A DNA stretch of 64,000 nucleotides. Source: Staphylococcus caprae (GTDB lineage Bacteria > Bacillota > Bacilli > Staphylococcales > Staphylococcaceae). Made by a program: the position numbers and the translations under genes. The first letter of the stretch is position 1. The number at the start of each line of letters is the position of its first letter. Where the stretch lies: the NCBI RefSeq assembly GCF_002902725.1, contig NZ_PPRT01000007.1:1-64000 (forward strand), in the 5' to 3' direction. The notes under the pieces are model-generated. The model searched no databases. It worked only from the letters and a program-made list of their open reading frames with translations, and was not told the origin of the DNA. Shown here one piece after another: positions 1 to 8,086 of the stretch.

Positions 1-2
1 AA

Positions 3-74
3 CAAGTAAAACGAGAAGAAAATTTTGGTTATTTATATAAAGATGGTTTAAACTTAGTATATATTTACCAATAA
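3..74 (+). CDS. possible C-terminal tail of a gene cut by the left edge
   Basis: One frame is open from the first bases to a TAA at 72-74 and would encode about 23 residues ending in LNLVYIYQ. The stretch is too short to assign a family. A hairpin with a T-rich flank follows at 134-166, which is what one expects after the end of a real gene, and this is the only support for calling it coding. It could equally be a chance open stretch in AT-rich DNA. Confidence 0.25.
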   Translation, partial: QVKREENFGYLYKDGLNLVYIYQ

Positions 75-133
75 ATATAAAATTTATCTAATGTTTAAAA
101 AAGTTCTATTAGAAAAAGTATTATTAATATCAG

Positions 134-172
134 AAGCATTTTATGGATATGCTAGAAAATGCTTTTAAATTT
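134..172 (+). terminator. hairpin terminator before the urea transporter
   Basis: AAGCATTTT (134-142) pairs perfectly with AAAATGCTT (156-164) around a 13-base loop, followed by a T/A-rich tract. It probably ends a transcript entering from the left edge, and the T/A-rich flanks would allow bidirectional use. Confidence 0.55.
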
Positions 173-183
173 TAAGAATAAAG

Positions 184-1092
184 GTGAAAGAATTGAAAAC
201 AATTAGTATTATGTTAAAGAATATCTCTCAAGTTTTATTGATTAATAATAAGTGGACCGGATTGTTTGTATTAATTGGTTTGTTTGTAGCAAATTGGCAA
301 GTTGGTTTAAGTGCACTTATCGCTAGTATCATCTCATTTGTTTTGGCACCATATATGAACTATTCACAAGATGAGATTGATAATGGTCTCGCAGGTTTTA
401 GTCCTGTTTTAACAGCTGTAGCGCTCACACTTTTCCTTAATCATAATTTGAGTGGCTTAGTGATTACTTTAATTGCAACCATTTTGACGCTACCAGTAGG
501 TTCGGCTATTAGAGAATTGTTGAAGCCTTATGGTATAGCGATGTTAACATCACCTTTTGTGATGATGACATGGATTACTGTGTTGATACCTGGTCAAGTT
601 AAATCGTTAAATACACAACTTGATATCATCCCTAGCCATATTAAGAAAACATCGTTTGATACGGGAAATGAAACGATACAATTTTTCCAATCTTTAACTG
701 AAGGATATAGCCAAGTATTTCTTGTGCCAAGCGTGATAGGTGGCTTGTTGATTATAATTGGAATTTTTATAGGCTCAAGAAAGGCAGCTATCTTATCAAT
801 TGTTGCTAATATTATTGGTTTCTTAATTGTAGGATTGTTAGGTGGTAATTATAGCGATATTAATGAGGGCTTGTTCGGTTACAATTTAGTTTTAACAGCG
901 ATTGCTTTAGGAGTCACTTTTAAATCTACAATGAACGCATATTTAGCAACAGTGCTTGGTATTGTTTTAACAGTCTTTATCCATTTAGGATTAAATACGT
1001 TATTAGAACCGTTTGGATTACCTGCACTTACCATGCCATTTATTTTAGCTACATGGATCATGTTATTTGCTGGAATGAACAATCGTGCATAA
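184..1092 (+). CDS. urea transporter (UT family)
   Basis: Integral membrane protein of up to 302 residues made almost entirely of hydrophobic helices, with two related halves: the DNGLAGFSPVLTAVAL region near residue 70 is echoed by NEGLFGYNLVLTAIAL near residue 230. This internal duplication is typical of bacterial UT-type urea channels (PF03253). In staphylococci this gene lies next to the urease operon, which would be just outside the left edge, so the role is probably urea uptake for urease. The start is uncertain: GTG at 184, TTG at 193 and ATG at 211 are all possible, and an AGGTGAAAG-like ribosome site at 183-190 favours the TTG at 193. The gene has its own hairpin terminator. Confidence 0.85.
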   Translation: MKELKTISIMLKNISQVLLINNKWTGLFVLIGLFVANWQVGLSALIASIISFVLAPYMNYSQDEIDNGLAGFSPVLTAVALTLFLNHNLSGLVITLIATILTLPVGSAIRELLKPYGIAMLTSPFVMMTWITVLIPGQVKSLNTQLDIIPSHIKKTSFDTGNETIQFFQSLTEGYSQVFLVPSVIGGLLIIIGIFIGSRKAAILSIVANIIGFLIVGLLGGNYSDINEGLFGYNLVLTAIALGVTFKSTMNAYLATVLGIVLTVFIHLGLNTLLEPFGLPALTMPFILATWIMLFAGMNNRA

Positions 1093-1436
1093 GGTGTCGC
1101 ATTTGATTTTTATAAAAAGTGATAATCATATATGCATACAGAAAAAGAATTTTTAAATTTAAAATCTATTAAATGATATAAAATGAGCTCCTACATGGAT
1201 TGATTAAACATTCATTTTAGGAGCTTTTAGATTGCGATTAATTTTTCATCCTTGATACTTTTAGCAATTCATATGACATCTGCTTATAGTGAAAGTGTTT
1301 ATACGAATGCTCATGGTTGCTAGTTCCTTTATATTTTGAATGATTTTCAGTGGCAGTTGACTTCCATATATAAAAGTCGAGTGTTAAACTAGGAATAATT
1401 AAAGGGATGTAATTATGAATATTCGAGGTGAGAGTT
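1093..1436. other. intergenic region between urea transporter and acyl-CoA dehydrogenase gene
   Basis: No gene is supported here. The stretch holds a terminator hairpin at 1186-1228. A TTGACT hexamer at 1357-1362 could be a -35 box for the next gene, but no convincing -10 box lies at the right distance. The AGGTGAG at 1426-1432 is the ribosome site of the downstream gene. Confidence 0.6.
1186..1228 (+). terminator. terminator after the urea transporter
   Basis: AGCTCCTA (1186-1193) pairs with TAGGAGCT (1218-1225), followed by TTT. The loop holds the sequence ATTGATT...ATTCATTTT, which also occurs in the much stronger hairpin at 16514-16561. Confidence 0.6.
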
Positions 1437-2582
1437 GTGGTACAGTCATTTCTAGTACGCACAGAAATTCAAAAGCGGTGGATTCAAAAATTTAAAGAAG
1501 TGGAAGATATATTCAAAGAACGCGCTACTGAAAACGATAAAAAAGCGCAATTTCCATATAAAAATATTGAATGGCTTATTCAAGAAGGCTATACAAAACT
1601 AACATTGCCGAAATACTATGGAGGCGAAGGGGCAACCATTGAAGATATGGTAATTCTTCAAAGTTATTTAGGTGCAATAGATGGTGCTACTGCTTTATCG
1701 ATAGGTTGGCACTTAAGTGTGGTGGGCCAATTATATGAGCAACATATGTGGGATCAACGAATGCTTGATGCATTTGCTAAAGAAGTAGTCAATGGTGCAC
1801 TTGTAAATCGAGCAGTAAGTGAAGCTGAAACAGGCAGTCCAACAAGAGGTGGTCGCCCAGGTACACATGCGGTTAAAGTTAACGATGGTTACGTTTTAAA
1901 TGGAGTTAAAACTTTTACATCAATGAGTAAAGCATTGACGCACTATATTGTTGGTGCGTATGTTGAAGAGATAGGTTCAGTTGGATTCTTCTTAGTTCCT
2001 CGAGAATATGCAGGTGTAGAGGTTGCTGATAACTGGAATATGGTTGGTATGCGTGCAACTGAAAGTCATGATCTTGTATTGAATGATGTTCATGTACCAA
2101 CAGAATACTTTGTTGAAGCTGGACGTAAACCTCAACCGAATGGCTGGATTCTTCATATTCCGAGTTGTTATTTAGGTATCGCACAGGCCGCTCGTGATTA
2201 TGCTGTTCATTTTGCGGAAAATTATAGTCCAAATAGTATCGAGGGAATAATTGCAGATTTACCTACTGTCCAACAAAATTTAGGTAAAATGGAAAGTTTA
2301 TTACTATCGGCAAGACATTTCTTGTGGAGTACTGCACATGGGTATCAATTATATGAAGAAGATGCTCAGATATGGAATGTGACTTCTGCGAGTAAAGTGA
2401 TGGTGATGAATCAAGGACTAGAAGTGATTGATTTGGCAATGAGAATTGTTGGTGCTAAAAGTTTAGAAATGGATCGACCATTACAACGATATTATAGAGA
2501 TATGCGTGCGGGGCTACACAATCCTCCAATGGAAGATATGGCCTATACGAATATAGCTAAAAGTATTACATGTAAGATGTAA
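1437..2582 (+). CDS. acyl-CoA dehydrogenase family flavoprotein
   Basis: A 381-residue protein with the acyl-CoA dehydrogenase fold order: an N-terminal helical domain, a middle beta domain with the substrate/FAD region (VNRAVSEAETGSPTRGG near residue 125, then a GVKTFTSMS stretch), and a C-terminal helical domain. Such enzymes oxidise acyl-CoA or related substrates using FAD. The physiological substrate cannot be read from the sequence. The GTG at 1437 is preferred over an upstream GTG at 1428 because AGGTGAG (1426-1432) is placed as its ribosome site, and the resulting N terminus (MVQSFLVRTEI) matches the staphylococcal homologues I remember. It sits between urea transport and siderophore genes with its own terminator, so it looks monocistronic. 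Confidence 0.85.
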   Translation: MVQSFLVRTEIQKRWIQKFKEVEDIFKERATENDKKAQFPYKNIEWLIQEGYTKLTLPKYYGGEGATIEDMVILQSYLGAIDGATALSIGWHLSVVGQLYEQHMWDQRMLDAFAKEVVNGALVNRAVSEAETGSPTRGGRPGTHAVKVNDGYVLNGVKTFTSMSKALTHYIVGAYVEEIGSVGFFLVPREYAGVEVADNWNMVGMRATESHDLVLNDVHVPTEYFVEAGRKPQPNGWILHIPSCYLGIAQAARDYAVHFAENYSPNSIEGIIADLPTVQQNLGKMESLLLSARHFLWSTAHGYQLYEEDAQIWNVTSASKVMVMNQGLEVIDLAMRIVGAKSLEMDRPLQRYYRDMRAGLHNPPMEDMAYTNIAKSITCKM

Positions 2583-2656
2583 GGGATGTCTATGATTGAA
2601 AGAAGCTTGATATAAGCACACTTTTAAATGTGAAATCTACTGTCAATATGTTAAAG

Positions 2657-2693
2657 GAGACTAAGATTATTAATTGTAGCTTGGTCTCTTTTT
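2657..2693 (+). terminator. terminator after the acyl-CoA dehydrogenase gene
   Basis: GAGACTAAG (2657-2665) pairs with CTTGGTCTC (2680-2688), with one G-U pair, followed by TTTTT. This is a textbook intrinsic terminator. Confidence 0.8.
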
Positions 2694-2724
2694 AATTTTC
2701 CAAAAATATTTACTTAACAAACTA

Positions 2725-2753
2725 TTGTAAAACTACAAATATTTACGTATAAT
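2725..2753 (+). promoter_or_regulatory. sigma-A type promoter of fhuD2
   Basis: TTGTAA (2725-2730) and TATAAT (2748-2753) are separated by 17 bases. The Fur-type box begins 12 bases downstream, over the expected start of transcription. Confidence 0.7.
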
Positions 2754-2765
2754 TAATCGTGAAAT

Positions 2766-2780
2766 TGATAATCGTTATCA
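2766..2780 (+). promoter_or_regulatory. Fur-type iron box upstream of fhuD2
   Basis: TGATAATCGTTATCA is a 7-1-7 inverted repeat with one mismatch to the symmetrical TGATAATNATTATCA core used by Fur in Firmicutes. It lies between the predicted promoter and the ribosome site (AGGAGG near 2784). Iron repression of a siderophore lipoprotein gene fits. PerR and Zur boxes look similar, so the regulator is assigned from the neighbouring gene. Confidence 0.75.
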
Positions 2781-2794
2781 TTTAGGAGGAAGTT

Positions 2795-3715
2795 ATGAAA
2801 AAATTATTATTACCTTTGATTGCGTTAATCCTAGTATTAGCCGCATGTGGTAACAATTCAGGTAGTGGGTCAAAGGATTCAGATAATAAAGCAGAAACAA
2901 AGTCATACAAAACGGATGATGGCAAAACAATTAAAGTACCTAAAAATCCTAAGCGTATTGCAGTAGTGGCACCTTCATACGCTGGTGGAATTAAAAAATT
3001 AGGCGGAAATGTTGTCGCAGTAAGTAATCAAGTTGACCAAAGTAGTATCTTAAAAGATAAATTCAAAGGTGTAACTAAAGTGGGAGACGATGATGTAGAA
3101 AAGGTAGCTAAACAAAAACCTGACTTAATCATTGTTTTAGATCAAAATAAAAATATTAAAAAATACAAAAAAATCGCAGCTACAGTACCATTTAATTACC
3201 AAAAACATAAATATTTAGAACAACAAGAAGAATTAGGTAAATTATTAGGTAAAGAGGACGAAGTTAAAAAATGGGAAAAACAGTGGAAAGATCAAACAGC
3301 TAAAGATGGCAAAGAAATCAAAAACAAAATTGGTGCCGATTCTACAGTCTCAATCTTCGATGAATTTGATAAAAAATTATATACTTACGGAGATAACTGG
3401 GGCCGCGGTGGCGAAGTCTTATATCAAGCATTTGGATTAAAAATGTCTAAAGGCCAAAATGACTTAACTAAAAAAGCGGGTTGGGCTGAAGTAAATCAAG
3501 AGCAAATTGAAAAAGTTGCTGGTGATTACATTGTTTCAACAAGTGCAGGTAAGTCTACTCCAGGTTATGAGAAAACAAATATTTGGAAAAACTTACCAGC
3601 AGTGAAAAAAGGGCATGTTATAAAAGTTAAAGCTGAGACGTATTGGTATAATGATCCATATACTTTAGACTTCATGCGTAAAGACTTGAAGAAAAAATTA
3701 ATGGATGCAAAATAA
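2795..3715 (+). CDS. fhuD2: hydroxamate siderophore-binding lipoprotein FhuD2
   Basis: A 306-residue class III substrate-binding protein. The signal peptide ends in a lipobox with the lipidated Cys at residue 18 (LVLAAC), followed by a Ser/Gly/Asp-rich linker. The mature part keeps features I recognise from S. aureus FhuD2, including NPKRIAVVAPSYAGG, FDEFDKKLYTYGDNWGRGG and ETYWYNDPYTLDFMRKDL. It captures ferric hydroxamates at the membrane surface and passes them to the FhuBG permease and FhuC ATPase, which are encoded elsewhere. As in S. aureus the receptor gene stands alone between urea and molybdenum cofactor genes. A Fur-type box precedes it and a strong terminator follows. Confidence 0.93.
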   Translation: MKKLLLPLIALILVLAACGNNSGSGSKDSDNKAETKSYKTDDGKTIKVPKNPKRIAVVAPSYAGGIKKLGGNVVAVSNQVDQSSILKDKFKGVTKVGDDDVEKVAKQKPDLIIVLDQNKNIKKYKKIAATVPFNYQKHKYLEQQEELGKLLGKEDEVKKWEKQWKDQTAKDGKEIKNKIGADSTVSIFDEFDKKLYTYGDNWGRGGEVLYQAFGLKMSKGQNDLTKKAGWAEVNQEQIEKVAGDYIVSTSAGKSTPGYEKTNIWKNLPAVKKGHVIKVKAETYWYNDPYTLDFMRKDLKKKLMDAK

Positions 3716-3749
3716 AAGGGAATTAACGAATATCAATTGAGTAAATGGA

Positions 3750-3782
3750 AGAGGTTGCCGATAAAAGGTAGCCTCTTTTTTA
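3750..3782 (+). terminator. fhuD2 terminator
   Basis: AGAGGTTGCC (3750-3759) pairs with GGTAGCCTCT (3767-3776), including two G-U pairs, around a 7-base loop and is followed by a run of T. Confidence 0.8.
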
Positions 3783-3836
3783 AAATCAACATAATTAAAA
3801 TTTGTTAAAATAAATTAAAAGAATAGAGGAGGAAGA

Positions 3837-4775
3837 ATGATGACTAACGTTTATTTTAACCATGATGGTGGCGTAGACGACTTAATTTCTTTATTTTTAT
3901 TACTCCAAATGCAAGATGTGGATCTGATTGGTGTGAGTACTATTGGAGCGGATTGTTACCTAGAACCCTCACTTAGCGCATCTATTAAAATTATAAATAG
4001 ATTTTCAAATAAAGGTATTCAAGTTGCCCCCTCACACGAAAGAGGTAAGAATCCTTTCCCGAAAGAATGGAGAATGCATGCATTCTTTATGGATGCACTA
4101 CCAATTTTGAATGAAACACGTACGCCTAACCGTGCTAAAGTCAGTGATTATGAAGCGTATGAAGATATTATTCAAAAGGTTAATATGAGCTCTAAAAAAG
4201 TGACATTATTATTTACTGGTCCGCTTACAGATTTAGCCAAAGCAATTCGTCACAACGACGCCTTTTTAGCGAATGTTGAAAAATTAGTTTGGATGGGCGG
4301 TACATTTTTAGATAAAGGTAATGTAGAAGAACCAGAACACGATGGAACTGCAGAATGGAATGCATTCTGGGACCCTGAAGCGGTGAAAACGGTTTTCGAT
4401 AGTAAGATTAAGATTGATATGGTCGCTCTCGAAAGTACAAATCAGGTGCCATTAACATTAGATGTACGTCAACGTTGGGCTGATGAGAGAGAACATGTAG
4501 GTATAGATTTTCTAGGAGTAAGCTATGCTGCCGTGCCTCCATTAACACATTTCGTAACGAACTCAACCTACTTTTTATGGGACGTACTTACAACAGCTTA
4601 TGTAGGTAAACCTAAACTCGTTAAATCAGTGAAAATGAATGTAGATGTTATAAGCCATGGTCCTAGTCAAGGTAAAACTTATAAAGATGAAAATGGGCGC
4701 AAAGTGAATGTAGTTAACTACGTAGAAAGAAATGCGTTTTTCGACTATATTTCACAGCTTGCTAAACGAGTATAG
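3837..4775 (+). CDS. nucleoside hydrolase family protein (inosine-uridine preferring type)
   Basis: A 312-residue protein of the IU nucleoside hydrolase fold (PF01156). The N-terminal HDGGVDDLISL corresponds to the DxDxxxDD calcium-binding loop, with His-Asp in place of the usual Asp-Thr-Asp. A central LLFTGPLTDLAKAI and a WNAFWDPEAV segment also match the family. These enzymes split ribonucleosides into base and ribose using a Ca-bound water. Two adjacent ATG codons (3837 and 3840) follow an AGGAGG at 3827-3832, and either could be used. The divergent first metal loop leaves substrate specificity open. Confidence 0.8.
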   Translation: MMTNVYFNHDGGVDDLISLFLLLQMQDVDLIGVSTIGADCYLEPSLSASIKIINRFSNKGIQVAPSHERGKNPFPKEWRMHAFFMDALPILNETRTPNRAKVSDYEAYEDIIQKVNMSSKKVTLLFTGPLTDLAKAIRHNDAFLANVEKLVWMGGTFLDKGNVEEPEHDGTAEWNAFWDPEAVKTVFDSKIKIDMVALESTNQVPLTLDVRQRWADEREHVGIDFLGVSYAAVPPLTHFVTNSTYFLWDVLTTAYVGKPKLVKSVKMNVDVISHGPSQGKTYKDENGRKVNVVNYVERNAFFDYISQLAKRV

Positions 4776-4816
4776 TGATTAAGCATTTTTATAAAGAAGA
4801 AAAAGACCAGTTAACT

Positions 4817-4849
4817 AATGTAAACTTTTTATTTATTAAAGTTTACAAT
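4817..4849 (+). promoter_or_regulatory. BirA-type biotin operator upstream of bioY
   Basis: AATGTAAAC (4817-4825) and GTTTACAAT (4841-4849) are inverted half-sites separated by exactly 15 bases. This matches the GTAAAC-N15-GTTTAC organisation reported for staphylococcal BirA operators, as I remember it. The site overlaps the probable -35 region of a promoter whose -10 (TATAAT) is at 4855-4860, so biotinyl-AMP-loaded BirA would block transcription. Confidence 0.8.
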
Positions 4850-4854
4850 GATGA

Positions 4855-4860
4855 TATAAT
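4855..4860 (+). promoter_or_regulatory. -10 box of the bioY promoter
   Basis: A perfect TATAAT lies just downstream of the BirA-type operator. The -35 at 17 bases upstream (TTTATT, 4832-4837) is weak and falls inside the operator spacer. Confidence 0.55.
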
Positions 4861-4886
4861 CATTCTCATGTAAGGAGGATGAACAA

Positions 4887-5435
4887 ATGACTACGAAACA
4901 CTTAGTTTATACAGCTTTAATGACGGCAATTATTTGCATTTTAGGATTGGTTCCTGGTATACCCTTACCATTTATGCCAGTGCCTATCGTATTGCAAAAT
5001 ATTGGGATCTTTTTAGCAGGAATTATTTTAGGACGTAAGTTGGGAGCTACCAGTGTCATCGTATTTTTACTATTAGCTGCAACTGGGTTACCAGTATTAT
5101 CAGGAGGACGCGGAGGTATTGGTGTCTTTGCTGGTCCTTCAGCTGGATTCTTATTCTTATATCCATTTATTGCCTATTTTATAGGCTTAGTAAGAGATCG
5201 CTATTTTGGGAAAATTAATTTTGGCGTACTTCTAGTAGCTACGTTAATCATTGGCGTATTAGTATTAGATATTTTCGGTACCATTATTATGGGATTCATT
5301 ATACATATACCGGTTTCTAAGGCAATTTTATTGTCATTTACATTTATGCCAGGGGATATCATTAAAGCAATTATTGCTAGTTTAATTGGTGCCACAGTTT
5401 TAAATCACACACGATTTAGAACTCTGATACAATAA
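4887..5435 (+). CDS. bioY: biotin transporter substrate-binding subunit BioY
   Basis: A 182-residue membrane protein with about six hydrophobic helices and the BioY family (PF02632) features: PGIPLPFMPVPIVLQN near the N terminus and a Gly-rich GGRGGIGVFAGPSAGF loop near residue 75. BioY is the S component of an energy-coupling factor transporter and captures biotin at the membrane. The shared ATPases and T component it needs are encoded in this same window at 48.1-50.6 kb. The start has an AAGGAGGATG ribosome site. The BirA-type operator upstream makes biotin-dependent repression likely. Confidence 0.92.
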   Translation: MTTKHLVYTALMTAIICILGLVPGIPLPFMPVPIVLQNIGIFLAGIILGRKLGATSVIVFLLLAATGLPVLSGGRGGIGVFAGPSAGFLFLYPFIAYFIGLVRDRYFGKINFGVLLVATLIIGVLVLDIFGTIIMGFIIHIPVSKAILLSFTFMPGDIIKAIIASLIGATVLNHTRFRTLIQ

Positions 5436-5474
5436 GGGTAATCAATTTTAGAAATATTTGCAGAGGCGATAAGT

Positions 5475-6230
5475 ATGTCACGGATAACGTTTGAAGATAT
5501 CTATGTAGATGGTACAAAGTGGTCTGAAGATCAACGCAAAGTCATTTATTTAACTTCGAATCAACCATTACAATTTTCGAGTAATACTTGGTTTTATAAG
5601 ATGATGCCTTCTATGAATCAATGGTTAGAAGATATCAATGTGCAGCAACGTCTTCATACTCAACAGGGCTCGAATCATCTTTCGTTTTACTTTCCGGAAA
5701 ATGAACCACTCACTCAGCAATGGATAGATTTCATTCAAGAGCGAGGGTTTGAGCTAGGATTAATGGAATTATATGTTGTAGAGGGCGAAGATTTATCGAA
5801 ATTGCCACAGAATCAGCAAGTAGAGATTCAGCATGTCTCTGAACAAAATATTGAGGATTATTTAAAAATTTATCAATACTTTGCTCAACCGTTTGGTGAA
5901 TCATATGCCATTGCAAGTGCACAACATATAAGAGCTTATTATGAGAACGATATTCCACAAAGACTTATCGCATATATTAACCAACAACCTGTTGGCATCG
6001 TGGATTTGATTGTTTCAATGAAATCAATTGAAATTGATGGCTTTGGTGTACTAGAAACCTATCGTCATCAAGGGGTTGGTTCAACGATACAAGCTTATAT
6101 AGGTGAGTTGGCTAAAAAGAAACCCGTTATACTTGTCGCAGATGGAGAAGATATTGCCAAGGATATGTATCTTAAACAAGGTTATACGTTTCTTGGTTAT
6201 CGGTATCAAATTTTAAAAGAAAATATTTAA
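5475..6230 (+). CDS. GNAT family N-acetyltransferase
   Basis: A 251-residue protein whose C-terminal half carries an acetyl-CoA binding signature: GFGVLETYRHQGVGSTIQAY (near residues 193-212) contains the Q/R-x-x-G-x-G/A-type motif A of the GNAT fold, followed by a strand-helix-strand ending in MYLKQGYTFLGYRY, the usual GNAT C terminus. The N-terminal 90 residues are not recognisable. The acceptor substrate is unknown. It stands between bioY and the converging fdhD, and shares a hairpin terminator with fdhD. Confidence 0.8.
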   Translation: MSRITFEDIYVDGTKWSEDQRKVIYLTSNQPLQFSSNTWFYKMMPSMNQWLEDINVQQRLHTQQGSNHLSFYFPENEPLTQQWIDFIQERGFELGLMELYVVEGEDLSKLPQNQQVEIQHVSEQNIEDYLKIYQYFAQPFGESYAIASAQHIRAYYENDIPQRLIAYINQQPVGIVDLIVSMKSIEIDGFGVLETYRHQGVGSTIQAYIGELAKKKPVILVADGEDIAKDMYLKQGYTFLGYRYQILKENI

Positions 6231-6235
6231 ATAAA

Positions 6236-6281
6236 AAAGCGAATTAGAAAAGGAATGTATGTTCCCAATCTAATTCGCTTT
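6236..6281. terminator. bidirectional terminator between the GNAT gene and fdhD
   Basis: AAAGCGAATTAGA (6236-6248) pairs perfectly over 13 bp with TCTAATTCGCTTT (6269-6281). Flanking A and T runs allow use in both directions. The right arm includes the stop codon of fdhD (6270-6272). Confidence 0.8.
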
Positions 6282-7061
6282 AATACGTTCTGGATGACTA
6301 TATATGTTGAAATTACCATCACGGATGAAACCAATTGCGGTAATATTTAAATCTTTAGCTAATTGCACAGCAAGCGTAGTTGGTGCAGATTTAGATAGAA
6401 TCACTCCAACACCTATTTTGGCAGCTTTGATTAAAATTTCTGAAGAAATACGCCCGCTAAATATAAGTACTTTATTTCTAACTGAAATATGTCTTTGTAT
6501 ACAATATCCGTATAGTTTATCTAGCGCATTATGACGTCCAATGTCCTGCCTATGTTCAAAGAATGTACCTCCATCACTGATTGCAGCATTATGAAGTCCA
6601 CCGGTTTGTTTGAATATCACACTAGCACTTTGAAGTTGTGTCATCATTCTTAGAATTTGTTGTGGTTGTAATTCAATTTTTGACATTGACGTTTTCGCAA
6701 TAGCTGCATCATTATGAAAATAAAATTCACGGCTTTTTCCGCAACATGAAGCAATCATTCTTTTAGTTGAATATTCAAAACGATCGCCTAATGATTTTGT
6801 TAATTCGACATGTGCAAACCCTTTACTATCGTCAATTTGTATTGATTTTAATTCATCTCTTTTTAAAATAGCGCCCTCAGAAGCTAAAAATCCTAGAACA
6901 AGTTCTTCCATATTTGTAGGACTACAAATAACGGTAGCGAACTCTTCGCCATTGACCATAATTGTTAATGGGAATTCTGTTACGTAATTATCTTCTGTTT
7001 CAAATAATTCACCATTCTCATAACGCACAATTGATTGGTCAGTTGATACGTCTTTATTCAT
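6270..7061 (-). CDS. fdhD: sulfurtransferase FdhD for formate dehydrogenase
   Basis: A 263-residue FdhD/NarQ family protein. It has the paired cysteines of the catalytic loop in MIASCCGKSREF near residue 110, the FKQTGGLHNAAI segment and the conserved DIGRHNALDKLYG and FSGRISSEILIKAA blocks. FdhD carries sulfur to the bis-molybdopterin cofactor so that formate dehydrogenase becomes active. The gene is divergent from modA and belongs functionally with the molybdate and cofactor genes to its right. Its stop codon lies within the shared terminator hairpin. Confidence 0.92.
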   Translation of the reverse strand: MNKDVSTDQSIVRYENGELFETEDNYVTEFPLTIMVNGEEFATVICSPTNMEELVLGFLASEGAILKRDELKSIQIDDSKGFAHVELTKSLGDRFEYSTKRMIASCCGKSREFYFHNDAAIAKTSMSKIELQPQQILRMMTQLQSASVIFKQTGGLHNAAISDGGTFFEHRQDIGRHNALDKLYGYCIQRHISVRNKVLIFSGRISSEILIKAAKIGVGVILSKSAPTTLAVQLAKDLNITAIGFIRDGNFNIYSHPERIKAN

Positions 7062-7278
7062 AATATTGTGCCCCCACTTTAGTCATAATATAATCATAAA
7101 ACTAAATGTTAGAAATTTAAATTCTTTTGTTTATAGGTTTATATTGCTAAAAATGTTATTAAATAAATTAGCTTAGCATTCATTAATTATTACGAATTTG
7201 TTCAATAACTTTTACATAAATATCCTTTTCAAAGTAAAACAAAAGAGTATAATAAAAACAGAGTGGAGGGATTTATTC

Positions 7279-8073
7279 ATGAAAAGAAAACACATTTTAG
7301 CTTTAATTATTGCAGTGTGCTTAGTATTAGCAGGATGCTCTAATTCTAGTAACAGCAATAAAGATGGAGATAAAAAAGAATCAAGTTCGTCTGACAGTGG
7401 TAAAAAACAAGAATTACAAATTTCTGCAGCAGCGAGCTTAACAGACGTAAGTAAAGCACTTGAGAAAGAATTTAAAAAAGACCATAAAGATGCAAACATT
7501 AAATTTAACTACGGTGGTTCTGGTGCATTAAGACAACAAATTGAAACAGGCGCACCTGTAGACGTATTTATGTCAGCTAATACAAAAGATGTCGATGCAT
7601 TAAAAGATAAAAAGAAAGCACACGATACATACAACTATGCTAAAAACAAATTAGTGCTTGTAGGCGATAAAGATAAAAACTATCAATCAGTTAAAGATTT
7701 AAAAGGTAATGACAAACTTGCATTAGGCGAAGTTAAAACTGTGCCTGCAGGTAAATATGCTAAACAATACTTAGATGACAACAAATTATATGATTCAGTT
7801 AAAGATAAAATTATCTATGCTAAAGATGTTAAACAAGTTCTTAACTATGTAGAAAAAGGTAACGCGCAAGAAGGCTTCGTTTATAAAACTGACTTATACA
7901 ATCAAAAGAAAAAAACTGATAAAGTAAAAGAAATTAAACAAGTTCAATTAAGTAAACCAATTGTGTATGAAGCTGGCGCAACTTCAGATAAGAAATTAGC
8001 TAAAGAGTGGATGAAATTCTTAAAATCTGACAAAGCTAAAAAAATTCTCAAAGAATACCAATTCTCAGCATAA
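7279..8073 (+). CDS. modA: molybdate-binding lipoprotein ModA
   Basis: A 264-residue periplasmic-binding-type lipoprotein. The ATG at 7279 is chosen because GTGGAGGG (7263-7270) sits before it and it opens directly into a signal peptide with lipobox LAGC (Cys at residue 20). A more upstream in-frame start would place 27 unrelated residues before the signal peptide. The mature protein begins with a Ser/Lys linker, then ISAAASLTDVSKALEKEF, GGSGALRQQIETGAPVDVF and GEVKTVPAGKYA, all typical of ModA molybdate/tungstate binding proteins. It delivers oxyanion to ModBC, encoded directly downstream in the same operon. It is Lys-rich, as is usual for staphylococcal lipoproteins. Confidence 0.95.
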   Translation: MKRKHILALIIAVCLVLAGCSNSSNSNKDGDKKESSSSDSGKKQELQISAAASLTDVSKALEKEFKKDHKDANIKFNYGGSGALRQQIETGAPVDVFMSANTKDVDALKDKKKAHDTYNYAKNKLVLVGDKDKNYQSVKDLKGNDKLALGEVKTVPAGKYAKQYLDDNKLYDSVKDKIIYAKDVKQVLNYVEKGNAQEGFVYKTDLYNQKKKTDKVKEIKQVQLSKPIVYEAGATSDKKLAKEWMKFLKSDKAKKILKEYQFSA

Positions 8074-8086
8074 GGAGTTATAAACC

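Noticed and set aside
1238-1462. 74-codon minus-strand frame between the urea transporter and acyl-CoA dehydrogenase genes
   Set aside because: It overlaps the start and ribosome site of the downstream gene, has no ribosome site of its own and its product is low-complexity His/Asn/Ser-rich.
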